Shown: positions 37,279 through 47,074 of the stretch, piece after piece
How positions within the stretch are numbered: position 1 is the stretch's first letter
Layout: each line of letters begins with the position of its first letter
Assembly (NCBI GenBank): GCA_001839685.1
Contig: MLAK01000628.1
Span: 25,033 to 89,032 of the forward strand
Length of the DNA stretch: 64,000 nt
Reading direction: 5' to 3'
Source: Tritrichomonas foetus
Taxonomy: Eukaryota > Parabasalia > Tritrichomonadida > Tritrichomonadidae
The notes under the pieces: model-generated
Told to the model about the DNA's origin: nothing
What the model saw: the letters and a program-made list of their open reading frames with translations, nothing else
Databases searched by the model: none
Translations under genes and position numbers: made by a program

Positions 37279-39270
37279 TGCATTGACATCAATGTCTTTG
37301 TGAGAAAGAAGTAATCGCACAATTTCATAATTTCCACTTTTGCAGGCTATGTGTAATGCAGTTTTATTATTGAATCTTGCATTCACATTTAATTTGGGAT
37401 GAGCCAAAAGTTTTTTCACACATTCAATCGCTTGGCATTGACATGCAAAACATAATGGATTTCCATCAAATTCAAATCGTGAATTATTTATATCACATCC
37501 ACGAATATTAAGGAGTGTGTCAATGACATCAGGCGAATTAAATTGACATGCAGCTGTAAGCATGAGAGTAGCTGTTTCACCGTTGATTTTAATATCGTCA
37601 TGATTAAGAATTAATGATACAATTTTATCATTTCCTTTTTTACATGCAAAGAAAAGTGGAGTTAATGGATAATTTACTCTTCCACCAAAAATAAAAAAAT
37701 TAAACTGGTGATGATACGTTCGGATGAAAAATAAATTAAAAACATAAACAGCATTTATATTAGTTTCTTTAAATAAAAGTAAATACTCAACAATATCGTA
37801 GTATCCCAATTGGCATGCAACATGAAGTGGTGTTAATTCATTTGATCTTTGATTGAGATCAATTTGTCCAGAATCAATGAAAAATTTCAATAATTTATAA
37901 TTGTCCTCAGATGCGGCGTACAGTGGTAATTGAATAACATTATTTCTTTTATATATTCCAACACCAATTTCCAAAAGATATCTCAAAATTTTCATATTGC
38001 TTTTCTGAATGCATTTTATTAGCATTTGATGAACATCTTTACATAACTTTGGTTTGGATCTCATCATCCACTCAAATATATCAAACCTGTTATATTCTAT
38101 TGCTATATCAATCATTCCTGTAAAATCACAATTGTTTTGTTCACAGAGACGTATAATTTCAACACTCCCTCCTGCAACTGCAAATTTTGTTAAATCATCA
38201 GCTTGTTCATTGTCTAATGCATGATTCATTAGCAAGAACTTAAAGCAATTAATTGATCTGAAATAAGCTGCATATTGAATTAAAGTTGGTGAATTACTCA
38301 CCATAGTACAGCTTTCGTAAATAGAGTTTGGAATTTTCATGTTTATATTGAAGTCGTTTGTTGAATAAAAGGCTTGAAGTTCATCAATATTGTCATTTCT
38401 AATTGCAACTGCGATTGGATCCTGATTAATTCCTTCAGAAGCATACTTTTTATGTAATTCCCAGTCATTTTTAGCTAATTCATCAATATTTCCAGGTAAA
38501 ATATTGCTTATTGATAAGAAATAAGCAGGATCTATTTTAAAGAAGATGTGAATGAAATATACAGATCTAAATGAAGTTGTTGTGAAAACATTTTCTGATA
38601 ATAACTTTTTTTCTAAAAACTTTTGAACCAAAAATTTACTTTCTTTTCCATTTTCACTTAAATAATATCCAGAAATTAAGCTTACTACATCTTTAATTTT
38701 CTTTGCAATTTCACCAATGAGATCAACATAAATATCAACATTATGAGGATTAGATTTGAATGCACTTAAAACAATTCTGCCAAGAGTTTTTACATCTGAT
38801 CCTTTATTGAAAAATCCCAAACCATAAATTTCTTCAATTGTATCATTGAAATTTAATCTTGTAACAGAATAGAGAAGATCTTGTAATTTTGTGAGCTGAT
38901 GCATCTCGACATTCTTGCTTAATTGAGCTTCCATTTCTTCAAGATATTCTTGAAATTTTGTCGCTTCAATATATAATGATTCCATTTTTAATTTATAAGC
39001 TGCTTGTAAAAGAAACGGAATGACTTCTCGATTAAATGAAATCATTTTTCCTCTTAAAAGACGAACAATTTGTTTAAATTCATCGTATGGATCTTCAAAA
39101 TCTATTTTAATTTCATTTAAGGTTGGATCTTTCATAATCTTTTTCCTTATTACTTTACTGTTTTCACTTGCAATTGATGAATTAACCATATACTCTGTAT
39201 CGTTAAATATAATTCTAAAATTATAAGAATGACCTCGATGGTTTCCATTAACAAGTGAAAATGATTGCAT
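37207..39270 (-). CDS. BTB-like / ankyrin-repeat protein (annotated to first stop)
   Basis: 687 residues. Residues ~15-110 resemble a BTB/POZ-like head (FRIIFNDTEYMVNSSIA, DEFKQIVRLLRGKMISF). Ankyrin repeats (trichomonad DUF3447-like type) run from ~290 to the end (LTPLHVACQLGYYDIVEYLL, KTALHIACKSGNYEIVRLLL). Such proteins form large families in trichomonads, usually of unknown role. Two repeats carry a ~24-residue hydrophobic insert at the same place, after 'NA' and before 'TPL'. The second insert contains the TAG that ends this frame. Behind it the same frame continues with an intact repeat (TTPLHIACKFNFYEIVVLLM) down to 37060. So the true gene may be longer (see findings). The start is the first ATG in the frame. 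Confidence 0.75.
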   Translation of the reverse strand: MQSFSLVNGNHRGHSYNFRIIFNDTEYMVNSSIASENSKVIRKKIMKDPTLNEIKIDFEDPYDEFKQIVRLLRGKMISFNREVIPFLLQAAYKLKMESLYIEATKFQEYLEEMEAQLSKNVEMHQLTKLQDLLYSVTRLNFNDTIEEIYGLGFFNKGSDVKTLGRIVLSAFKSNPHNVDIYVDLIGEIAKKIKDVVSLISGYYLSENGKESKFLVQKFLEKKLLSENVFTTTSFRSVYFIHIFFKIDPAYFLSISNILPGNIDELAKNDWELHKKYASEGINQDPIAVAIRNDNIDELQAFYSTNDFNINMKIPNSIYESCTMVSNSPTLIQYAAYFRSINCFKFLLMNHALDNEQADDLTKFAVAGGSVEIIRLCEQNNCDFTGMIDIAIEYNRFDIFEWMMRSKPKLCKDVHQMLIKCIQKSNMKILRYLLEIGVGIYKRNNVIQLPLYAASEDNYKLLKFFIDSGQIDLNQRSNELTPLHVACQLGYYDIVEYLLLFKETNINAVYVFNLFFIRTYHHQFNFFIFGGRVNYPLTPLFFACKKGNDKIVSLILNHDDIKINGETATLMLTAACQFNSPDVIDTLLNIRGCDINNSRFEFDGNPLCFACQCQAIECVKKLLAHPKLNVNARFNNKTALHIACKSGNYEIVRLLLSHKDIDVNAVGIKHYFLSRCFCNIFHEVIFNT

Positions 39271-39482
39271 GAATAGATATGGCTAATTTTATTGGAAATG
39301 GTCAATTTTATGTATCGGCTTCAAAAGTCTGCCCACTTGATTCAAATATCTTAATATTCTAATTTCTTTTAAATTTATCTATTTTACATATTTAACAGAT
39401 ATTAAATTTGATTTATTCACTTTGTATTATGAGATATCACTAAATTATTACTCAAGTTTTTCAGAACTTATCGTTCAACGAA

Positions 39483-41234
39483 ATGGATGAATCGATTAAA
39501 GATTCGATTCTTCAAGAATTTCACTCGAGAGTCGCTCCGCTAATTGAAGGAACATCGATATTCATTAATGATTCGTCATTCACAGAACGCGAAAAACAAT
39601 CATTGAATCGAATTTATCAATCTTTTTCAACATCAGCAAAATTTGTTGAATCTACAATTTCAGAAAACCAATCTTTTGATGACATTCTGCAGGCTGGAGT
39701 TGACATGGAAAACGTCTTCACACATTTTGTAAATCGATTAAATTCCTTTTTAAAAAAACACTCAGAATATTCAGAATTTCCAATCTTAATCACAAAAATA
39801 CAATCAAGAATTCACAGAGCCGTAAAATTTCTAGCAAAAACTTTTTATCAAATCCAGGATAATCAAAATCAAAATCATGAAAGTCAAAACCAAAATCATG
39901 AAAGTCAAAACCAAAATCATGAATGGAAAGGAAAAAAGCCAAATTTAGAGAGAATTTCAGAACCAAAACATGAAAATGCAAATTCTGAAATTAATTCACA
40001 AAATGACAAACAAAACAATCAAAGTGAAAATATGCCACAGAAAAAACATCGAAGAAGAAAAACAAGCCCAAATGATGTTACAAATCATTATGAAGCAAGC
40101 TTTGATGATTCTTCACCATCCAAAGCAATTAAATCTCCTAAAAAATCACTAAATAAAACAGGCGAGGCTGAAGAAAACCAAAAGACTGAAAAAACAAAAT
40201 CCCCAAAGAAAATCAACAATAAAAATGATAATTTATCCAACAGCTTTCAGAATTCCAATGAACTAATTCAAAATGAATCTAATACTGATCATTCTACTAC
40301 TTTATCGCATCAACGTGCAATTTTAAACATAGTTACTTCTAAAAATGTCAAAGGTATTGATTCACAAACTATGAATGAATCACCAATTTCCTTCAATAAG
40401 CAAGTCACGCCTGAAATCAAAAATGCTCAAAATGAATTGAATTTATGCACTCAAAGAGTAAACTCACTTTTAGAAAGATATAACAAACTCAAAGAACAAC
40501 AAAAATATTGGACAGAAACCCAAGTAACTGCCAAAATTGACAATGTCGATGATGAGATTCTGAAACTTTTGACAAATCAAGCACAAATATTAAATTCGAG
40601 AATAAAATCACTTGATAATGCTAATAATTTGATTTCTTTTCAAATTGATGAAAAGAATCATATTTCTAATCAAAAAGCTCGTATACTCAAAAATCAAGAG
40701 AATGATATATATAAACAAGTTGATGATTTCGTTGAAAAAACAAAAGAAACTCGAATGGAGAAATCCAATTTGGATAAAAGATTCTTTGATTTGAATTTAA
40801 AAATTCATGAAATGAAAAAAGATTTAAAAAAAGATAAAAAGGAAGTCGAAGAAAGAATGAACAAGATTGCTGAGATGATCGAAATGTCAGGAAATTTAAA
40901 AACAAGCAATTCCGAACTTCAGAAAAAGCTGAATTTTTATGACACTGAATCGAATTCACTTCAAGAAAAAATAAATTCGATGAAAAAGAAAAATGCTGAT
41001 CCATTTAATGAACTTTATCAAGAATTACAAGATTCTGAGATAGAATTATATAAGTCACAGCAAGAATATCAAGAATTAGTTCAAACCAAAATCCCAGATC
41101 TGAATTATCAACTTTCGAAAATTACCAAAGAAGTGAGCCATCTTGGATTAATGAATAAAAAAGAGCAAGAAGAAGCAGAAATTGTTAGACTAGAAATATT
41201 GAAAAATCAACTCGAAGAACTTTTTATGTTCTAA
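39483..41234 (+). CDS. Coiled-coil protein with NQNHESQ repeats
   Basis: 583 residues; no family recognised. Residues 1-120 are a helical, globular-looking head (FTEREKQSLNRIYQSF, ITKIQSRIHRAVKFLAKTF). Residues ~125-148 contain three copies of NQNHESQ. Residues ~150-300 are lysine/serine/asparagine-rich and probably disordered. Residues ~305-580 are one long coiled coil (QRVNSLLERYNKLKEQQKYW, LKNQLEELFMF). The build resembles a cytoskeletal structural protein. The gene starts 212 bases from the divergent ankyrin gene. A TTCAAC motif sits just before the start. Confidence 0.65.
   Translation: MDESIKDSILQEFHSRVAPLIEGTSIFINDSSFTEREKQSLNRIYQSFSTSAKFVESTISENQSFDDILQAGVDMENVFTHFVNRLNSFLKKHSEYSEFPILITKIQSRIHRAVKFLAKTFYQIQDNQNQNHESQNQNHESQNQNHEWKGKKPNLERISEPKHENANSEINSQNDKQNNQSENMPQKKHRRRKTSPNDVTNHYEASFDDSSPSKAIKSPKKSLNKTGEAEENQKTEKTKSPKKINNKNDNLSNSFQNSNELIQNESNTDHSTTLSHQRAILNIVTSKNVKGIDSQTMNESPISFNKQVTPEIKNAQNELNLCTQRVNSLLERYNKLKEQQKYWTETQVTAKIDNVDDEILKLLTNQAQILNSRIKSLDNANNLISFQIDEKNHISNQKARILKNQENDIYKQVDDFVEKTKETRMEKSNLDKRFFDLNLKIHEMKKDLKKDKKEVEERMNKIAEMIEMSGNLKTSNSELQKKLNFYDTESNSLQEKINSMKKKNADPFNELYQELQDSEIELYKSQQEYQELVQTKIPDLNYQLSKITKEVSHLGLMNKKEQEEAEIVRLEILKNQLEELFMF
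39861..39923 (+). repeat. 21-bp coding tandem repeat
   Basis: Three near-identical 21-base units encode NQNHESQ inside the coiled-coil protein gene. The last unit changes ESQ to EWK. Confidence 0.85.
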
Positions 41235-41389
41235 CTTTCTATGTAATGTTATAAAAAACGGCATTCTCAAAAAAAAAATTATATAACTTTTTCATAATTT
41301 ATATGGTCATATATTCGAAAAAAATTGAGAACAAAATTATATGGCAAAATTTTTTTCTGATATTTTTGAATAAATTTCGTATTTTTTTG

Positions 41390-42280
41390 ATGTTTTACAA
41401 AAAATCCCAGCTGAATGAATTTGAAATCCTCCATCCCAGAAGTGAAACACCTACAATCGCTGAAGAAACCATAAAAGTTTGTAAAGAAGGTTTTTATACA
41501 AATAAGAAAGGTGAAAAAATTGAAATTAAAGAAATGATTGATCAATGCATCAATCATACCAAAACTTATAAATATAATTATAAATATAATATTCTTAAAC
41601 ATAGTGCTCAGAAAAAAGGAGAAATTGAAATCTCTTTAGAAACTACAAATGGTGCTGGTTATCGTTTAGTTGTTCAAGAAGGAATTCAAAAAACTGTTGC
41701 TTTAAATTTCGCTAATGCTACTGATCCTGGTGGCAATTGGAAACATGCACAAGCCCAAGAAGAAACTATTGTTCGTTCCTCTGCTTTATTGTTATCAATT
41801 ACACATGATCTTGAAATGTATGAATACAATATTCAAGATCAGCATGATTTTCTTTATTCTGATTATCAAATATTATCAAAAGATTGTCCTGTTTTCAGGG
41901 ATGATCAACTTGAGTTTCTTGATCAGCCATTTAAACTTTCATTCATTACTTCACCTGCAGTGATGGCAATCTTCTTTCTCAAAAGAGGAGGAAAACCAAA
42001 GAAAATTGAAGAAACAATGAAACAAAGAATAAAGAAAATCATTTATGCTGCAATTGAAGAAGGCTATGATGCATTGATTCTTGGCGCATTTGGATGTGGA
42101 GCTTTTGGAAATGATCCGAAACTTATTTCCCAATTATTTAAGCATTACCTTGTCAATAAGGGTCTTAGGTATCATTTTGATAAGGTTGTTTTCCCTATTT
42201 TTGATACAAATGCAAAGAAAACAAAAGTTGAAGACTTTTGTAATGCTTTTGATATTCATAAATTAACTAATTTTGACTAA
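41390..42280 (+). CDS. Microbial-type poly(ADP-ribose) glycohydrolase-like macrodomain protein
   Basis: 296 residues from the ATG at 41390; an upstream in-frame ATG (41303) adds a hydrophobic AT-type stretch that I exclude. The core ALNFANATDPGGNW followed by AQAQEETIVRSSALL carries a form of the PARG signature: the GG loop and the QEE glutamates that act in catalysis. The later FITSPAV and DALILGAFGCGAFGNDP are typical macrodomain loops of the TIGR02452/DUF2263 group, found mostly in bacteria and some protists. Inferred role: hydrolysis of ADP-ribose chains. A bacterial origin by transfer is possible. No partner gene is adjacent. Confidence 0.82.
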   Translation: MFYKKSQLNEFEILHPRSETPTIAEETIKVCKEGFYTNKKGEKIEIKEMIDQCINHTKTYKYNYKYNILKHSAQKKGEIEISLETTNGAGYRLVVQEGIQKTVALNFANATDPGGNWKHAQAQEETIVRSSALLLSITHDLEMYEYNIQDQHDFLYSDYQILSKDCPVFRDDQLEFLDQPFKLSFITSPAVMAIFFLKRGGKPKKIEETMKQRIKKIIYAAIEEGYDALILGAFGCGAFGNDPKLISQLFKHYLVNKGLRYHFDKVVFPIFDTNAKKTKVEDFCNAFDIHKLTNFD

Positions 42281-43463
42281 ATCTTACCATTATATTTGTT
42301 AATACGATTTAGAAGATAAATATATGAAGTGAAATTACACATACTATCTATATTGTAAAAAATTAGAAAAGTTGAAACTAATGTTCGGGGATAATCTTGC
42401 CAAGAATCTTTATTTCAAACAAATAAATACAGAAAGGTGATGAATAATAGTGGTGGCCTCAGTGAAGTCTAGTAAAACCACCATTTTTACATTACTGACT
42501 CTTGATGACTATTTTCCAAAATTCATTATAAGATTTTTATAAAATAAGCTGAGGAAAGAATTTTAGAAAGTAAAACTTAAAATTCCGGAGAATAAATGCC
42601 AGAATGATGAATTAAACAAATGCTAACGATTCAAATTACACAAATAAAAAGGTGTCTGTTTAAAACGATTTGAAAATAAAGTAAAAGACGAAAACACACA
42701 CTAAATATGTTTAAATAATAATTCAACAATTGATATTCTTGAAGAATTTCGTGAAGAATACATCGAAGAAATAAAAAATCCAAAAGAAGTTATGAAGAAA
42801 ATAATTTGTTTCATAAATGTAACAAATCACACTACTACATTAGTATCTCCACTTTCTGTAACTTGAACAACCATATTATGATGACTTTCGATTCTTTTTC
42901 TTTTAAATTTTTAACATTTCTGAATATTATAAATAGAATTCATCAAAATCAAAATTAAGATGATGATTGTAAGTAAATCTTAATTGTTGTCTACTCTCTC
43001 ATGAAAATATTAATAAAGATGTTATTTCATTCTTTACAAATGGTTTAATACCTTTCTAACCAAGAATTAATAATATATGAGTCAACATTGAACAAATAAT
43101 TATTTCTGACGTTTTTGGTAAACCAAAAGTCTGATGTCACTTTTGAAAACCTTTTGGTTCATTTTTTGGTTAACCTGACAAGAACATAAAAGTTTTGGTT
43201 GAGGTTTACTTTTTTCTGAATAATGTAAAGCTTATGTTAACCTTTGCCAATTATTTTTCAGTTAACAATTAAGGGTTGTACCGGTTAATATTGCCAAAGC
43301 TTAAAATTAATGTCGATTAAAATATGATGTCAAATTCAATGGATGTTTTGAGATCTCTTTGTAAAATTGAATACCACCTTTTAATTCAAATAATGGCAAT
43401 AAAAACCGGCAAGTGAACCACAAAATATAATTTTAGGTATTTTTTTTTTTTTTATTTTTTTTT
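42281..43463. other. Spacer with coding trace and GGTTAACC-like motifs
   Basis: 1183 bases. A short coding-like trace at ~42720-42865 reads ILEEFREEYIEEIKNPKEVM and ends in TGA, without a start. Between 43110 and 43280 the words TTTTGGT, GGTTAACC and ACCAAAA recur, including the palindrome TTTTGGTaaACCAAAA. It ends with a T-rich tract (43440-43463) directly before the kinase-GTPase start. No RNA gene is evident. Confidence 0.4.
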
Positions 43464-46400
43464 ATGGAGAATAGTGATTTCATCTCTTCTTCCCTCGATG
43501 ATTATGTTACTGAAACTACAGCTATCGAAGGAACATGCATTAGGACTGGTTTTGTCAAAGCAACTCAACAGAAGGTTGCGTTAAAAAGTGTCCAAAATGA
43601 CAATTTTGAAATACTTGAAGCAGAAGCACATCAGTATGCAGGATTGAGTCATTTGGCCCTTCACAGCTTAGCTACATTATATATTCCTGAAAACAAGCAA
43701 GAGTCCATCATGATTACTCCGTTTATGGATAATTTGTCATTAGATAAATTCATTTCTAAGAAAGATGATGAAACTAATCAAAACAAATTAAATGTTATTA
43801 TGAAGTTATTACAAATTTGTGGAATTTGCAGTGCGATGGAATATTTAGAACGAAATGGGATTACACATCGTGATTTAAATCCATCAAATGTATTAATTGA
43901 TAAGGATTTTCGTCCTCATGTTAAAGGTTATGGAATTCAAAAGAAATTCACACCAGAAGAAATGCTCGAAAATGAAAAGATTCAAATTCCATATTTTGCC
44001 CCAGAAATTATCAAAGGAGAAGAATATACAATTAAATCAGATGTTTATTCATTTGGTTTAATTATTAATCAAATGTTTACAAATGAAATTCCCTTTTCAA
44101 AATGTTCAACACGAAAAGAAATCATTCGAAAAATCTCACAACATGAGAAACCAGAGCTTTCTTCAGAAATTCCTAGATTTTTGAAGGAACTTGTTATGAA
44201 ATGCATTTCAGATGAACCCTCATCACGTATAACGTTTAAGAAACTTCTTAAGAAACTTCGATCTAAATTTGATTGCATTTCAGGTGATACCTCTGTGATT
44301 TCAACTTATTTAGCACAAATTAGAGCATCAATTGAGTGTCCCATCACATTCTTTAGGCCACCACATATAATTGTTCAAGAACCTAGTGCATTAATTAACA
44401 TGGAGCCTAATCAAACGCCAATCCTATTCGATAATTTAGAAAAGGAACTTCAGAAAGCACAAGGAAGACCAATTCATTTGATTATGGTTTTTGGATTTTA
44501 TCAATCAGGAAAATCAACATTATTAAGAACATTAACAGGAAATGGAGCTTTTTATAGTGGTGATAATTCCAAAAGTACAACGATGGGTATTTTGATTGAT
44601 GGTCCATATTCCATTGATTATTTAGTTGAACGAATTCACGAAGAATCATTACGAAGTATTTGCTATGATTCTAACATCAAACCAGACAATGATCCAGCCA
44701 TCTTTTTCCTTGATTCTCAAGGAATTGGAGATGAGGAATTTGAAAACTACTATCGTGTTGTAATGGAACGTGTTCATTCTATTTTCTGTACAGTCTCGGA
44801 TATATGCATCAATGTAACGAAAATGAATGAAGACAAAGATAATGCTCAACGTATTTTACGTACAATTCGTCGAAGTCAAATGATTGGCCAAAATGAAGAT
44901 TCAAATGGTAGAAGAGAAAACATCACCAAACTTCTATTTCTTGTTCGTGATGCCCCTGAATCAATTCAAAATCAACTTTCTACAGGAACAAGAAAAGCTT
45001 TTCAACAAGCTCAAAAAGATTTTCAACCTATGTATGAAAAAGAACATCAAGTTGTGTCAATTGACTATTATCAAGACTCGATTTCAATGTTTCCGCTTGC
45101 TGATTTGAAAACACCACGGCTATACTTGTTTACCATATGGAATACTTTAACTGAAATACTATTTGTACTAAAGAGCCACAAAAAGCATTATCTTGTTGAT
45201 ATTAGAAATAAAGCTCAAAGTTTGTCTACTATTTTGTTTTCGGGAATGTATCAATTGTTTTCAGAAGCCATTTCAACATTAGAAGGTTTTCCTTCAAATC
45301 TCAATCATTTATCATTGGCCGAAAAACATATATTTTACCTTGGATGCTTTGCACAACAATATATTAAGAAAAATATCGAAAAATGCAAAGAAGAAAACAG
45401 AACCAGTGAAGAGATCACAAATTCCATACTGCATATTTTAAGTATAATTTCTACAGGTGTATTCCCATATGTTATTGGCGGTGATTCAATATCGTTTGGT
45501 GATTACACTCAATATTCGTATGAATTGATGAATGACATGAATGCATTCATAAATTGCAATGAACCAAATTGGAAATCAGCAGCTGCCGAATATAAGAAAT
45601 CAAAGTGGAATTATGTTAAAGTAGCCTTAAAAGGTCGTGTGATGGGTGAAATTTTTTCCATTCCTGTCCTTTTTGCTTCGATACCATATGTGATTCCATT
45701 GGGAATTGTTGTTGTTCAAGGGACAGTTGCTGTTTCAATTATTAAAGAGGTGATAAACAGCAACAATATTAAAGCTATTTTGAATAACTCAATGCCACAA
45801 ATCATTCCATTTTTATGGGAAAAAAATATAGTGAAAAATCAAAATTTAATTTCTATCAATCCCAAAGATATTAATAAGTGTCTAAAAGGTGTTCCATCTC
45901 GCTATAAACTCATTATTGCTATTGAACAACCAGAATGCGATTTATCAGCAATATTGCAGTCATTTACTGGATTGGAAATCAATTTCAAAGACCAGTCATC
46001 AGTAACAGCTGTAATTGGTCCAATCAATGCCAATGAAATGCTTAACAGGACAGCTCGATGTGGACAGAAACTATTTAGTGATATTGAAGGTGATGTTAAA
46101 ATCTTGTACTTGAAAGGTTATACACTTCAAATGATGAATCAAATCCTTGAACATCAAAATCATGCAAACCGTATTTTTACTGCTACACGTCTAAACAAAC
46201 AACTTCAGGTTTATCCAACACGTGACCTCAATTTCTATGTTCTCACTCTCGTTCCGGAATTACCACTTGTGACTATTTATAAAAAGAGTATTGAAGGATA
46301 CTTATCTGAATTTGAGAGTCAATTTACTGAACCAGTTGGTGTTGTTAAAGATATTCATCATTTGCCAATTATCGGCCAGGGATTCGACTTCACAGGATGT

Positions 46401-46481
46401 GGCCCAAGGACCAATGCATCGATACGATATGCATTACACACAATTTTTCGCCGAAAGAAAATGATTAATGAGACGGAGTAA
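43464..46481 (+). CDS. Pseudokinase fused to a GBP/atlastin-like GTPase with membrane segment
   Basis: 1005 residues. Residues ~20-275 are a protein-kinase fold: VALKSV keeps the ATP lysine and HRDLNPSNVLI the catalytic loop (~134). The DFG site, however, reads KGYG (~154-157) and the glycine loop is not recognisable, so it is probably a pseudokinase. APEIIKGEEYTIKSDVYSFG follows. Residues ~335-560 are a dynamin-superfamily G domain: P-loop GFYQSGKST (~344), switch-1 STTMGI, G3 DSQG (~416) and G4 as LVRDAP (~493). The RD form of G4 is the mark of GBPs and atlastins. A helical region follows, with hydrophobic residues ~728-765 (FSIPVLFASIPYVIPLGIVV), then a 240-residue C-terminal part that I do not recognise. 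Inferred role: membrane remodelling GTPase controlled by its kinase-like head. Confidence 0.8.
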   Translation: MENSDFISSSLDDYVTETTAIEGTCIRTGFVKATQQKVALKSVQNDNFEILEAEAHQYAGLSHLALHSLATLYIPENKQESIMITPFMDNLSLDKFISKKDDETNQNKLNVIMKLLQICGICSAMEYLERNGITHRDLNPSNVLIDKDFRPHVKGYGIQKKFTPEEMLENEKIQIPYFAPEIIKGEEYTIKSDVYSFGLIINQMFTNEIPFSKCSTRKEIIRKISQHEKPELSSEIPRFLKELVMKCISDEPSSRITFKKLLKKLRSKFDCISGDTSVISTYLAQIRASIECPITFFRPPHIIVQEPSALINMEPNQTPILFDNLEKELQKAQGRPIHLIMVFGFYQSGKSTLLRTLTGNGAFYSGDNSKSTTMGILIDGPYSIDYLVERIHEESLRSICYDSNIKPDNDPAIFFLDSQGIGDEEFENYYRVVMERVHSIFCTVSDICINVTKMNEDKDNAQRILRTIRRSQMIGQNEDSNGRRENITKLLFLVRDAPESIQNQLSTGTRKAFQQAQKDFQPMYEKEHQVVSIDYYQDSISMFPLADLKTPRLYLFTIWNTLTEILFVLKSHKKHYLVDIRNKAQSLSTILFSGMYQLFSEAISTLEGFPSNLNHLSLAEKHIFYLGCFAQQYIKKNIEKCKEENRTSEEITNSILHILSIISTGVFPYVIGGDSISFGDYTQYSYELMNDMNAFINCNEPNWKSAAAEYKKSKWNYVKVALKGRVMGEIFSIPVLFASIPYVIPLGIVVVQGTVAVSIIKEVINSNNIKAILNNSMPQIIPFLWEKNIVKNQNLISINPKDINKCLKGVPSRYKLIIAIEQPECDLSAILQSFTGLEINFKDQSSVTAVIGPINANEMLNRTARCGQKLFSDIEGDVKILYLKGYTLQMMNQILEHQNHANRIFTATRLNKQLQVYPTRDLNFYVLTLVPELPLVTIYKKSIEGYLSEFESQFTEPVGVVKDIHHLPIIGQGFDFTGCGPRTNASIRYALHTIFRRKKMINETE

Positions 46482-47074
46482 AATTGTGAACTCCAAAACT
46501 TTCAACACACAATTAAATAAACTAATTTTAATATCATCTTTCTCTTTTTAAAAAGGTCTCAAACCGCACATAATAGTGACTAGGGTTAAGCTGGTGTCAA
46601 AATAACTTCATTTCAATGTGTGATCGTTGATTATATTATTATTATTTTACTTTTGCAGTGTGTGAAGTAAATTTATTCAAAATAGACTAGATAGATTGAT
46701 AGATAGATAGATAGATAAATAGATAGATGTACAGAGATAGACAGAACATAATTACAATCGCAACTTTGAAATCAATCATATTAATTCACATCTAATTGCA
46801 TTAATTCGAATGCATTTGCCTTAATTTATATTATTTTGTTTTAATTCAGTGTTTTACAACTAAATAATTTTTCTTTCATTGATTGAATAATGAAAAACCG
46901 AGTAATGATGTGATAATAAACTTTTTCTTATTATTCAATTGAAATTCAAATTCTCACAATTGTGATTATTTTATTGAATGCTTTCTCAAAAAATTAATTT
47001 GTGCATTCAAAAAAAACAGAGTATTGAATAAAACTAGTATCCAAGGTGAAATAAGGTGAAATTTTAAAGATTTT
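46482..47074. other. Spacer with GATA microsatellite
   Basis: 593 bases. A GATA/GATAGATA tract lies at about 46684-46729, followed by a run of ATTAATT-like words. No gene signal. Confidence 0.6.
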
